Shown here piece after piece: positions 32,473-40,855 of a stretch of DNA of 44,564 nt. Position 1 is the stretch's first letter; each line of letters starts with the position of its first letter. This DNA comes from Acidobacteriota bacterium. GTDB lineage: Bacteria > Acidobacteriota > Terriglobia > Terriglobales > Acidobacteriaceae. The stretch spans positions 1-44,564 of the forward strand of contig QHZR01000049.1 in assembly GCA_003224755.1 (NCBI GenBank), read 5' to 3'. Below the pieces are notes generated by a model, which was not told where the DNA came from, searched no databases, and saw only the letters and a program-made list of their open reading frames with translations. The translations under genes were made by a program, and so were the position numbers.

Positions 32473-33180
32473 TTTGTCTTTGTGCCGATGAAGTTTTCGC
32501 GAGATATCTGGCCAAAATTCGCTCCCCAAGCCTCCTAAACTTCCGTACAGAAGTGCAACTCCTGACCGGGTCATTGTCAACCCGAACCCACGGTCCTCTG
32601 CGGGATAGTAAGTGTTTGAAATGCTGCCAGCAGTGAGGGCACCCAGAGCAGTTGGCCAGTTAAAGGTGGCGTCTCCGCCATCTTTGTGGCCGACGAATTC
32701 CTGGGCAAGGGCATGTCCGATTCTGCGCTTCACCGAGCCCTCGCCCATCCGGAAATAGCGCGGGTCTTGTTTTAGGAGAACTGGGTACGCAAAGTTGGTG
32801 AAGAAGTCGCTTGAAGCCTGGTCCGTAAAGGCGGCACCGTAGCGTTTGGCGTACCCCGAGGCACCCTGGCCGTATCCCGAAAAAGAATCGTTGGCCTGGC
32901 TGATTCCTGCCTCAAACCCTACGACTCCGAATTCCACGGGATCGAAGGCTGTTCTATAGCACAACCTGAATTTTTGCCGCGGCATGAGGGGCGGAGGGTG
33001 CTTTTCATTGGTGACGGCGAATTGGGGCAGGACTCCAAGCATCCTTTGCGAGTCTTCCTTCTGCTGAGCCTGCTTCGTCTGTTCAGCAGACTGCGGTACG
33101 GATGGCGAGGTCTGCTGGCCAAACGCGAACTGCACAGTAAAGACAGAAGCCACCGCGAACTTGATCGCCCATGAAGCCAT
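32440..33180 (-). CDS. Exported protein of unknown function
   Basis: 246 residues from ATG 33180 (MASWAIKFAVASVFTVQFAFGQQ), giving a clean signal peptide; the open frame continues to 33297, but that extension is basic and unlikely. After a Gln/Ser-rich segment come MLGVLPQFAVTNEKHPPPLM and a Gly/aromatic-rich region (NDSFSGYGQGASGYAKRYGA). RIGHALAQEFVGHKDGGDAT and GVALLYGSLGGLGSEFWPDI follow. The alternating aromatic/small residues suggest an outer-membrane or periplasmic protein, but no family name can be given. It is divergent from the beta-glucosidase gene with 109 bp between starts. Confidence 0.75.
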   Translation of the reverse strand: MASWAIKFAVASVFTVQFAFGQQTSPSVPQSAEQTKQAQQKEDSQRMLGVLPQFAVTNEKHPPPLMPRQKFRLCYRTAFDPVEFGVVGFEAGISQANDSFSGYGQGASGYAKRYGAAFTDQASSDFFTNFAYPVLLKQDPRYFRMGEGSVKRRIGHALAQEFVGHKDGGDATFNWPTALGALTAGSISNTYYPAEDRGFGLTMTRSGVALLYGSLGGLGSEFWPDISRKLHRHKDKLSAGDQTQKK

Positions 33181-33201
33181 GTGTTGACCCGACACAGCCA
33201 A

Positions 33202-33216
33202 TGTAAACGGTTCACA
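33202..33216. promoter_or_regulatory. Candidate LacI-family operator before the beta-glucosidase gene
   Basis: TGTAAACGGTTCACA is an imperfect 15-bp palindrome that resembles the TGTAAACG-CGTTTACA consensus of LacI/GalR sugar regulators. GCGTTTACGT at 33271-33280 is a further possible half-site near the start codon. Confidence 0.4.
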
Positions 33217-33289
33217 CGAACTTCGCCATTCAGACGTACACGAACGCCTTGATTGACGTATATGGCCAGAGCGTTTACGTTGTATCGCC

Positions 33290-35617
33290 ATGCGCAAAAT
33301 TTTGAAATTAGCAACGATTGCGTTGCTCGCAACCTCGTGCTTCGGACAGAATGTGCCGGACTATCGCAACCCGAAGCTACCCATTCCCGATCGCGTTGCC
33401 GATTTGCTCAAGCGGATGACGATAGAGGAAAAAGTTGATCAGCTTGCCGGCGGACGCCGACGCATGATGACGACGACAGATCCGGAAGGACAGCGGATTT
33501 TTGGACAATTCCGCGAAGTCTTCAAGGTGGAGTCGCAAATCAGTCCGCATGATGCTGCTGAATTGCGCAACGACGCGCAAAAATATTTGCTTGAGAAAAC
33601 GCGGCTTGGCATTCCGGCAATTTTCCAAGGCGAGGCGTTGCACGGCTACATGGCATACGGCAGCACCAGCTTTCCACAGGTCCTCGGACTGGCCAGTACC
33701 TGGGATCCCGCGTTAGTCGAACAGGTCTTCACTGCGGCCAGCGATGAGATGGCGTCAACCGGAACGAACCAGGCATTCACTCCAGTGCTCGACCTCGCGC
33801 GCGATCCGCGCTGGGGGCGCACGGAAGAAACTTACGGCGAAGATCCCTATCTGGTTTCGCGCATGGCCGTAGCGGCGGTGAACGGATTGCAGGGCACATC
33901 GTGGGAGATTGACCGGCGCCATCACGTAATTGCCACGGCCAAGCATTTCGCAGTGCACGGTCAGCCTGAAGGTGGAACGAACACCGCGCCCGGAAATTAT
34001 TCTGAAAGAGTGATTCGCGAATCGTTTCTGGTTCCGTTCCAAGCCGCAGTGGAAGAGGCCCATGCCGGCAGCATCATGGCTTCTTACAACGAGATTGATG
34101 GGATTCCGTCACACGTCAATCAATGGTTGCTCGACCGCGTACTGCGCCAGGAGTGGGGCTTTCAGGGATACGTGACTTCCGACGGTAATGGCTTGCAGAT
34201 GCTGGTCGAAACGCATCACGTCGCTGCTGATAAAGCCGAGGCTGCGCGCAAGGCGCTTGCTGCTGGCGTGGACTACGATCTTTCCGACGGAACGGTTTAC
34301 GCGACGCTGACCGATCAGGTCAAACAGGGGATCGTTCCCGAGGCAGAACTGGATCGAGCGGTAAGCAGAGTTCTGGCGACAAAATTCCGGCTCGGTCTGT
34401 TCGAGAATCCATATGTTGATGCTGACTATGCTGCGAAGACGGTCAACAGCCCCGCACGCAAGACTCTTGCGCTGAAGGCGGCGGAAGAAGCAATCGTGCT
34501 GCTGAAAAATGACGGCAACCTCTTGCCGCTCGATCCGAAGAAGGTGAAGACAGTGGCGATAATCGGACCCAATGCGGCCGACGTGCATCTCGGAGGCTAC
34601 AGCCGCGATCCCGGACCAGGAAATCAGATCAGTATTCTGGACGGAATCAAGAAGCGCGTTGAACCCGGTGTGAAGGTGCTTTATTCCGAAGGCTGCAAAA
34701 TCACGAGCGGCAAACAGGGCTGGAGTGCATGGTACGAAAACAAAGTCGAAATTCCCGATGCAAAGTCGCAGGAAGCAAGTATTCGGGCCGCCGCTGACGT
34801 GGCTCGCAAGTCCGACGTGGCGATTGTCGTTGTTGGCGAGAACGAGAGCACGAATCGCGAGGCTTGGTCAGAGGAGCACCTGGGTGACCGCGATTCGCTC
34901 GACTTGATCGGGGCTCAGGAACAGTTGGTCGAAGCAGTTGTCGCCACGGGAAAATCGGTGATCGTGCTTCTGATCAACGGACGCCCGCTCTCGATCAACT
35001 ACATCAAAGAACATGTGCCAGCGATTCTCGAAGGCTGGTACCTGGGCGAACAGGGCGGCACCGCGGCGGCGAACGTAATCTTTGGAGACGTGAATCCCGG
35101 GGGCAAGCTGCCGATCACGTTCCCGAAATCGGTTGGCCAGCTGCCCGATTTCTACAGCTACAAGCCGTCGCGGAATCGCAGTTATCTGCAGGATGGCCGC
35201 AAGCCGCTCTTCCCGTTCGGCTACGGCTTGAGCTACACAACTTTCAAATTCGAAAACGTGCGCGTGGAGCCACAGACCATATTGCCTGGAGGGACGACTA
35301 AAGTTTTCGCGGAAGTTACCAATACCGGAAGTCGTGAAGGCGACGAAGTGGCGCAAATGTACATTCATCAGCGAGTCGCTTCGGTTACGCGGCCAGTGAT
35401 GGAACTGCGCGGTTTCAAGCGTGTCACTCTGAAGCCGGAAGAAAAGACGACTGTCGAATTCGAGCTCACGCCCGCAGCGCTCTCCATGTTGAATGAAGAC
35501 ATGCACCGCGTAGTCGAGCCCGACACATTCGATGTCATGGTGGGCCCGAGTTCGGTTGAAACCACGACTGTTCCGCTGCAGGTCCAGGAAAAATCCAGCG
35601 AGGCAGCCGCCAAATGA
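33290..35617 (+). CDS. bglX: GH3 beta-glucosidase with fibronectin-III-like C-terminal domain
   Basis: 775 residues. A signal sequence (ILKLATIALLATSCFGQ), possibly a lipobox with Cys17, indicates export. The GH3 N-domain includes MTIEEKVDQLAGG, FQGEALHGYMAYG, FTPVLDLARDPRWGRTEETY, ATAKHFAVHGQPEGG and VTSDGNGLQ, with the likely nucleophile Asp298. The second alpha/beta domain (AAEEAIVLLKNDGNLLPLDP, AIIGPNA, VVVGENESTN, LLINGRPLSI) and the C-terminal Fn3-like domain (EVTNTGSREGDEVAQMYIHQ) follow. The usual SDW at the nucleophile reads SDG. It probably removes glucose or similar sugars from beta-glycosides. It overlaps purN by 4 bases, an odd partner. Confidence 0.92.
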   Translation: MRKILKLATIALLATSCFGQNVPDYRNPKLPIPDRVADLLKRMTIEEKVDQLAGGRRRMMTTTDPEGQRIFGQFREVFKVESQISPHDAAELRNDAQKYLLEKTRLGIPAIFQGEALHGYMAYGSTSFPQVLGLASTWDPALVEQVFTAASDEMASTGTNQAFTPVLDLARDPRWGRTEETYGEDPYLVSRMAVAAVNGLQGTSWEIDRRHHVIATAKHFAVHGQPEGGTNTAPGNYSERVIRESFLVPFQAAVEEAHAGSIMASYNEIDGIPSHVNQWLLDRVLRQEWGFQGYVTSDGNGLQMLVETHHVAADKAEAARKALAAGVDYDLSDGTVYATLTDQVKQGIVPEAELDRAVSRVLATKFRLGLFENPYVDADYAAKTVNSPARKTLALKAAEEAIVLLKNDGNLLPLDPKKVKTVAIIGPNAADVHLGGYSRDPGPGNQISILDGIKKRVEPGVKVLYSEGCKITSGKQGWSAWYENKVEIPDAKSQEASIRAAADVARKSDVAIVVVGENESTNREAWSEEHLGDRDSLDLIGAQEQLVEAVVATGKSVIVLLINGRPLSINYIKEHVPAILEGWYLGEQGGTAAANVIFGDVNPGGKLPITFPKSVGQLPDFYSYKPSRNRSYLQDGRKPLFPFGYGLSYTTFKFENVRVEPQTILPGGTTKVFAEVTNTGSREGDEVAQMYIHQRVASVTRPVMELRGFKRVTLKPEEKTTVEFELTPAALSMLNEDMHRVVEPDTFDVMVGPSSVETTTVPLQVQEKSSEAAAK

Positions 35618-36216
35618 AGAACATTGGCATTTTGCTCTCCGGGCGAGGTTCGAACTTCGAAGCGATTGCGAAGAACGTGGCGTCGGGAAAAATCCCGAAC
35701 GCCCGGATTGCGATTGTGGTTTCCAATCGCGCGGATGCTGGCGGAATCGAAACTGCGCGACGCCTTGGACTGGAAGCCTTGGTGATTCCTTCCAAGGGCA
35801 AGGCTCGCGAGCATCATGATCGTGAAGTGGCGGCAGCGCTGCAGCAGAAAAAGGTTGATCTTATCTGCCTCGCGGGATACCTGCGTCTGCTTTCGCCTTG
35901 GTTCGTGAAACAGTTTCCACACCAGATTCTGAACATCCATCCATCTTTGCTGCCGGCGTTTCCTGGCCTCGAAGCCCAGGAGCAGGCATTTGCCTATGGA
36001 GTCAAGGTGGCCGGCTGCACCGTCCATTTTGTGGATGAAGAGCTGGACCACGGCGCCATCATTGTGCAGAAAGCGGTAACTGTCCTGGCGGACGATGACG
36101 AACACACACTGGCCGAGAAAATCTTGAAGCAAGAGCACGTTGCCTATTCAGAAGCAATAAACACTGTGCTCGCCGGTAATTACAGGATCATCGGCAGAAG
36201 ACTAGTGCGAAGCTGA
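35614..36216 (+). CDS. purN: Phosphoribosylglycinamide formyltransferase
   Basis: Transfers a formyl group from 10-formyl-THF to GAR in purine synthesis. The 200-residue protein has the full set of motifs: ILLSGRGSNFEAI (phosphate loop), VSNRADAGG, REHHDREVAAAL, ICLAGYLRLLS, the catalytic NIHPSLLPAF (Asn107, His109), GVKVAGCTVHFVDEELDHGA with Asp145, and a C-terminal EHVAYSEAI segment. Its ATG is inside the end of the beta-glucosidase gene (ATGA overlap), so it is translated by coupling or from an internal site. tyrS follows after 53 bases with its own promoter. Confidence 0.95.
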   Translation: MKNIGILLSGRGSNFEAIAKNVASGKIPNARIAIVVSNRADAGGIETARRLGLEALVIPSKGKAREHHDREVAAALQQKKVDLICLAGYLRLLSPWFVKQFPHQILNIHPSLLPAFPGLEAQEQAFAYGVKVAGCTVHFVDEELDHGAIIVQKAVTVLADDDEHTLAEKILKQEHVAYSEAINTVLAGNYRIIGRRLVRS

Positions 36217-36230
36217 GCTGCGCCTGTATT

Positions 36231-36260
36231 CTGACGTGCCCTGTCCGACTTCCTTATAAT
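36231..36260 (+). promoter_or_regulatory. Promoter of tyrS with consensus -10 close to the start codon
   Basis: TATAAT at 36255-36260 is a perfect -10 element, with a -35-like CTGACG at 36231-36236 (18-bp spacer). The ATG of tyrS is at 36270, so a transcript starting 6-8 bases after the -10 would be leaderless or nearly so. Confidence 0.6.
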
Positions 36261-36269
36261 GCTTGAACC

Positions 36270-37583
36270 ATGCCCAATTTCGCCCCTGTTGACGAACAAC
36301 TGACATACATCAAAAAAGGCTCCTCGGAAATTGTGAAGGAGGCTGAACTGCGCGAGAAGCTGGCGAAGTCCGTCGCTTCCGGAAAGCCGCTTCGAGTCAA
36401 GGCGGGATTCGATCCGACCGCGCCCGATCTTCACCTTGGCCACACCGTTCTGATGCGCAAGCTGAAACACTTCCAGGACCTCGGCCATACGGTTATTTTT
36501 CTGATTGGCGATTTTACGGGCATGATCGGCGATCCAACCGGACGTTCCGTCACGCGTCCGCCGCTCAGCGCCGAAGAACTAATGAAGAACGCCAAGACCT
36601 ACATGGAGCAGGTGTATAAGGTCCTTTCCCCACGCACCACCGAGGTTCGCTTCAATAATGAGTGGTTCGAAAAGATGAAGTCGGCGGACTGGATCAAGCT
36701 GGCGGCTAAGTTCACTGTTTCGCAAATGCTGGAGCGTGAAGACTTTCACAAGCGCTTTCAGAACGAAAAGCCGATTGCGCTCCATGAGCTGCTCTATCCG
36801 ATTTCGCAAGGCTACGACTCGGTCATGCTGAAGGCCGATGTCGAGCTCGGTGGCACCGATCAGAAATTTAACCTGTTGGTCGGACGCGAATTGCAGCGCG
36901 CCTACGGACAGGAATCGCAAGTTGTGCTGACCACGCCCCTCCTTGAGGGACTTGATGGCGTGCAGAAGATGTCGAAGTCGTATGGCAATGCGATCGGAAT
37001 TAAAGAACCGCCGCTCGAAATGTACGGCAAGCTGATGTCCATATCTGATGAGATGATGTGGCGCTACTACGAACTGCTGACGGATGTGCAAATGGCTGAA
37101 ATCGAGCGCATGAAGCGCGAAGTGCATCCGATGCAAGCGAAAAAAGATTTGGCGGCGCGAATTGTGAAGGACTTTCACTCCGTTAATGCAGCAACGAATG
37201 CTGCGGAAGATTGGGCGAAACAGTTCCAGAAGCACCAAAAGCCTGACGCTGTGGAGTTGGTCTCGGTTCCATTCGCGAGCGTGGCGATGGGCTCGGGCGA
37301 GCCCATCTCTCCGAGAAACGCGCCGCCGGACGTGCATATTCTGGCCGAGGACTCCGAACTTCAATCCGCGACTGTGATTCGGATCGACAAGCTTTTGGTA
37401 GTTTCAGGGCTAGCCGATTCGGCTTCTGATGGTGGACGTAAAGTCAAGCAAGGAGCCGTCGAGATTGAAAATGAAACGATTTCTAAGCCAAAGTTAGCCG
37501 TCCCAATACCAGCACGCCCTCTGGTGGTGAGGGTCGGGCGTTCCATAAAGCAGGTTGGTTTTACTTATGCGGCCACTGCGTAG
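36270..37583 (+). CDS. tyrS: Tyrosine--tRNA ligase
   Basis: Charges tRNA-Tyr. The 437-residue class I synthetase has [14 protein letters not shown] with the HIGH-like site HLGH (55-58), [33 protein letters not shown], and the KMSKS loop (233-237, [11 protein letters not shown]). The C-terminal S4-type region ([26 protein letters not shown]) binds tRNA. The length and [12 protein letters not shown] motif fit the TyrRS-II (TyrZ-like) branch. The ribosome site is not obvious, and a promoter -10 lies only 9 bases upstream of ATG 36270. Nothing in the neighbourhood suggests T-box control. Confidence 0.95.
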   Translation: MPNFAPVDEQLTYIKKGSSEIVKEAELREKLAKSVASGKPLRVKAGFDPTAPDLHLGHTVLMRKLKHFQDLGHTVIFLIGDFTGMIGDPTGRSVTRPPLSAEELMKNAKTYMEQVYKVLSPRTTEVRFNNEWFEKMKSADWIKLAAKFTVSQMLEREDFHKRFQNEKPIALHELLYPISQGYDSVMLKADVELGGTDQKFNLLVGRELQRAYGQESQVVLTTPLLEGLDGVQKMSKSYGNAIGIKEPPLEMYGKLMSISDEMMWRYYELLTDVQMAEIERMKREVHPMQAKKDLAARIVKDFHSVNAATNAAEDWAKQFQKHQKPDAVELVSVPFASVAMGSGEPISPRNAPPDVHILAEDSELQSATVIRIDKLLVVSGLADSASDGGRKVKQGAVEIENETISKPKLAVPIPARPLVVRVGRSIKQVGFTYAATA

Positions 37584-37686
37584 CCATGTCATCCTGTCTA
37601 ACGGCGGCTCATGTCAACCATGTCTTGGCGAATACCTTGCCACCGACGCGGAAACAAGCGCCATTTCGCTGTCGTAGAAGGGACAC

Positions 37687-40299
37687 TCACTTTCCCACCC
37701 ACTGGTCCACCCAGTCATTCACGGTCTTGTACCAGACCTGAGAATTCTGCGGCTTGAGTACCCAGTGGCCCTCGTCGGGGAAGTAGAGCATTTTCGACGG
37801 CACACCTTGGCGCTGCAGTGTTGTGAATAAATCGAATCCCTGCGACACATCCAGGCGGTAATCGAGCTGGCCGTGTACGACTAGCGTCGGCGTCTTGAAA
37901 TTGGTCGCGCTCAGGTGCGGAGACCACTTCCGGTACTGCTCGCGGTTCGCGTACGGCGTGCCCTTGAACTCCCATTCGTTGAACCACAATTCTTCCGTAT
38001 CGCCCCACGCGGACTCTGTGTTGAACATGCCATCATGGCTCACGATGCACTTGAAACGGTTGGTGTGTCCGATGATCCAGTTGGCCATGTATCCGCCGTA
38101 GCTTGCGCCCAGCGCGCACTCCCGATCCTTGTCAATAAACGGATAGTGCTGCTCGGCGTAGTCCAGCCCCTTCATCAGGTCTTCAAACGCAGCCCCGCCC
38201 CAGTCACCGTTGATCGCGTCAATGAACTTCTGCCCGTAGCCGGTCGAGCCGTGGAAGTTGATCATAATGACCACGTATCCCGGGCCTGATGAAGTTGGAG
38301 CCGCGAACAGCTCGGGATTCCAGCGATAGCTCCAGTCGTCTCCCCATGCTCCCTGAGGCCCGCCGTGGATGAGGAACTTCACCGGATATTTCTTGTTGGG
38401 ATCGAAGTTCGGCGGGCGGACGAGGAAGCCTTGTACCTTGTCACCGTTCGCGCCCGGGAACCAGAAGGATTCGAGGGGGGACATGGAGACTTGGGAGAGA
38501 ACGGAGTCGTTCAGGCGGGTTAGGACGATCGGCGTGGCCCCATCATCGAACGGACGCTTGGGCTCGATTGTAGGGCGCCGAATTGACAGTACCTGGATCT
38601 CGTTTGGCGCGCTGATCGACATGCGCGTGAACAGCAATCTTGTGCCGTTGCCGACAATCGTGAGGTCGTCATTGTACCCACCTTCAACTTCGACAGAGTA
38701 TAGCCTTGCCCACTCTTGCTCAATGAATTTGTGTTTTTCCTGTTGGCTTCCAGTCTGCTGCGCGTCCGACGCATCGTGTTTCTCGCCGAACAAATCTCCG
38801 CCGACAAAGAAATAACGGATAGGTGATTCGCCCTTATCCTCGGTGCTAAGGTAGATGGCTTTTGAATCCGGAGCCCACGTGAATGAACCGACCCACCTGT
38901 CCAGGTCCCCTCTCAGTGTGTCGTACGTTTTCGCCGTCTTCCGGTCATACAGCATTAGCCGCCAGCGATCGCTCTCATATCCCGGACGCTGCTGCGCGCG
39001 ATAGGCGATGTACTTGCCATCCGGCGAATAGAGCGGAGTGTTGTCGGCGGCCTTGTTCTCCGATGTGATGTCCTTCGTCGCCGCAAGCACTTGGGCGGGC
39101 GAGTCGCCCGCCCCCACACGGACTGGAACGGTAAACAAATCATTGTTGGTCGAAATGGCCGGCTCGCGGTCGTGATTCGAGGCGTAACAAATCTCCTGCC
39201 TATCGGGCGAGAAAGCATAATTGTCCTGCCCGCCAAGCGAAAACACTGGCGCGTCGTAATCGCCAGGAGTTAGGTCGCGAGCCACTGAGCACGGACCCGA
39301 ACCCTTTTCATCTCGCGTAGGGGCGGGTGCCCCCACCCGCCCAGCCGCGCTCTGCGCGGCATCTGGCGAGTGGAGCTCGCCTGCCCGGGTGAGGGCACCC
39401 GGGCCTACGTGATTCGTGGCACATCCTTCGACCGGAATCACGAACAAATGCGTCCGCTTGCCCTCTTTATACGCGTTCCAGTGCCGATACAGCAGGTGAG
39501 TAAATATCTGAGCCTTGACCTTGGAATTCCTCGCCTCATCCACCTTTTTGGCATTGCAAGCGCTTTCTTTCGCAGGAGTCGCGTCGCACTCCGGATAGAC
39601 ATCCGACTTGAACAAAATGTTCTTCCCGTCCGGGGACCACAGCTCACCGCTGGCTTCAGTCGCTATATTCGTCAGCCGATGCTTCGCAGTCACGGTCCCG
39701 CTTGCGCCATCAAAATCTGCAACCCATATTTGCGATCCTTTTTCTTTGTTAGATACGAACGCAAACCGCTTCCCATCCGGCGCCCAGCGCGGCCGGTCCG
39801 CATCCTGGTCGGAGATAATTTCCCTCTCTTTATTCGCTGTCATTCCGACCGAAGCAGGATCATTTGCTTGCGAATGATCCTGAGTAGTGGAGGAACCTGC
39901 TTTTAAGGTTTTGTCATTCGTGTCACCCACCCTAGCCAAAACCGGGCTAGCACGCCACCCCATAACGCCAAAGACGGGCGTTCTGGGGACCCCGGGATGG
40001 GGCACTCTTGCCTCTTCATCGTCAAGGCCTAGACTTCCCAAAACCGGGCTAGGACGGGGCATCCCAGATTTCTCTAGGTTGGAATTTAACGGCACCACCC
40101 AAACGTGTGGCGTTTTCGTGCTCGCCTTCAGATCGACGTCAACAGCCGCGAACAGCACCCACTTTCCGTCCGGAGAGACTTCGGGCTCCTCGACGCGCTT
40201 GAGCGCCATCATGTCTTCGAAGGTGAAGGGGTGTTTCTGGGCCTGAGCGAAGGAAAGAAGTCCGAGAACAGCCAAACAGAAAGCTACTGCGGTGCGCAT
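37687..40299 (-). CDS. S9 prolyl-oligopeptidase-family peptidase with repeat-derived insertions
   Basis: 870 residues from ATG 40299 (GGAGG five bases upstream; ATG 40314 is less likely). Signal peptide MRTAVAFCLAVLGLLSFAQA; a beta-propeller made of WD40-like segments (VSPDGKWVLF, WAPDGKRFAFVSN, WSPDGKNILF, YSPDGKYIAYR, WAPDSKAIYLS); and a C-terminal alpha/beta-hydrolase domain with Ser733 in GASYGGYMAN, Asp813 in HGQLDYR and His845 in DEGHW. All catalytic parts are intact. Relatives are typically about 680-740 residues. The excess is three in-frame blocks (about residues 71-154, 290-340 and 392-405) encoded by palindromic repeats. Each replaces a short loop after a VVPL/VIPV/TVPV strand in the propeller. 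Confidence 0.9.
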   Translation of the reverse strand: MRTAVAFCLAVLGLLSFAQAQKHPFTFEDMMALKRVEEPEVSPDGKWVLFAAVDVDLKASTKTPHVWVVPLNSNLEKSGMPRPSPVLGSLGLDDEEARVPHPGVPRTPVFGVMGWRASPVLARVGDTNDKTLKAGSSTTQDHSQANDPASVGMTANKEREIISDQDADRPRWAPDGKRFAFVSNKEKGSQIWVADFDGASGTVTAKHRLTNIATEASGELWSPDGKNILFKSDVYPECDATPAKESACNAKKVDEARNSKVKAQIFTHLLYRHWNAYKEGKRTHLFVIPVEGCATNHVGPGALTRAGELHSPDAAQSAAGRVGAPAPTRDEKGSGPCSVARDLTPGDYDAPVFSLGGQDNYAFSPDRQEICYASNHDREPAISTNNDLFTVPVRVGAGDSPAQVLAATKDITSENKAADNTPLYSPDGKYIAYRAQQRPGYESDRWRLMLYDRKTAKTYDTLRGDLDRWVGSFTWAPDSKAIYLSTEDKGESPIRYFFVGGDLFGEKHDASDAQQTGSQQEKHKFIEQEWARLYSVEVEGGYNDDLTIVGNGTRLLFTRMSISAPNEIQVLSIRRPTIEPKRPFDDGATPIVLTRLNDSVLSQVSMSPLESFWFPGANGDKVQGFLVRPPNFDPNKKYPVKFLIHGGPQGAWGDDWSYRWNPELFAAPTSSGPGYVVIMINFHGSTGYGQKFIDAINGDWGGAAFEDLMKGLDYAEQHYPFIDKDRECALGASYGGYMANWIIGHTNRFKCIVSHDGMFNTESAWGDTEELWFNEWEFKGTPYANREQYRKWSPHLSATNFKTPTLVVHGQLDYRLDVSQGFDLFTTLQRQGVPSKMLYFPDEGHWVLKPQNSQVWYKTVNDWVDQWVGK
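39093..39113. repeat. GC palindrome inserted in frame in the S9 gene (block 3)
   Basis: GGGCGGGCGA (39093-39102), G, TCGCCCGCCC (39104-39113): a perfect 10-bp inverted repeat. It encodes part of RVGAGDSPAQVLAATK in the peptidase. It matches the palindrome family at 391-409, including a CACAC-type flank. Confidence 0.8.
39316..39409. repeat. Four-hairpin repeat element in frame in the S9 gene (block 2)
   Basis: Four consecutive perfect stems: GGGCGGGTG/CACCCGCCC (39321-39342), GCCGCGC/GCGCGGC (39344-39360), GGCGAG/CTCGCC (39365-39381) and GCCCGGGTG/CACCCGGGC (39383-39404). GTAGG (39316-39320) and CCTAC (39405-39409) close the outside. It encodes Ala/Gly/Pro-rich residues with no stop in the gene's frame. 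Confidence 0.82.
39838..40089. repeat. Composite repeat block in frame in the S9 gene (block 1)
   Basis: Contains the direct repeat CCAAAACCGGGCTAG at 39936-39950 and 40038-40052 (102 nt apart, in the same reading frame), a near-perfect palindrome at 39855-39882 (arms of 12, one mismatch), and a repeat shared with 3960-3977 at 39838-39855. It encodes about 84 residues that interrupt the peptidase propeller. Confidence 0.78.
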
Positions 40300-40378
40300 G
40301 AAGCCTCCAGCCAAACCGAACGAGTTTAGCAGCGGAGAAGGTCATCCTTCCAGGTGCGGCGCCCGCGAAAATCAAAAT

Positions 40379-40414
40379 CCCCACCCTGTCGCACAAAACG
40401 CGACAAGGGTGGGG
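40379..40414 (-). terminator. Terminator-like hairpin downstream of vapBC
   Basis: CCCCACCCTGTCGC (40379-40392) pairs with GCGACAAGGGTGGGG (40400-40414) with one bulged base. On the minus strand the stem is followed by ATTTTGATTTTC. It could end vapBC transcription or be another GTGGGG-type repeat. Confidence 0.55.
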
Positions 40415-40446
40415 GTGGGGCAACCTCGGCATTGAGAAGGGGTAGT

Positions 40447-40849
40447 CTAATCCACCCAGGGATTCACGAGCCGAATGCCGCAATTCTCGAAGTCGGCAAT
40501 ATTGTGGGTGGCCAGAATGGCATCATTCGCCTGATGCGATCTGTACGTCGAACTCAGAAATGGGACGGCCCATTAATCGTCGCGCAGCGGCAATTTCCCC
40601 GAATGCACGCGCCGCAGGCTCATCGAATGACAGAATTCGATCCACAAATTCCGTTGCGCGGCATGGCCTCAGCTCGTCGCGGCGTTTTCCTTTAGGAAGC
40701 AGCTCCACGCCGTACACTATTTCGGCGACATTAATGGCGGTCAGCCATCCTTCGTCTTTCTTCCGTTGCTCTGTAACCCAGGCTTGGACTCGCTCTGAGG
40801 CAACCGGTAGCATGAGCTCGGAAACAACGTTCGTATCCGCAATGATCAC
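40447..40849 (-). pseudogene. vapC: VapC/FitB-type PIN-domain toxin, frameshifted
   Basis: The upstream frame encodes a PIN toxin start: MIIADTNVVSELMLPVASER (catalytic Asp), INVAEIVYGVELLPKGKRR (Glu), RPISEFDVQIASGE and a TGA at 40523-40525, 108 residues. The expected end NDAILATHNIADFENCGIRL-VNPWVD is encoded by the next bases in a shifted frame, to a TAG at 40447-40449. Comparison with the family (DAQIAAIAR-x-ANDAILATHN pattern) suggests about 11 lost bases near 40535. The truncated product keeps Asp5, the Glu and the FDVQIA Asp but lacks the THN-x-x-DF segment with the last acidic residue. It is probably an inactive RNase toxin. Confidence 0.78.
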
Positions 40850-40855
40850 GTCGTG

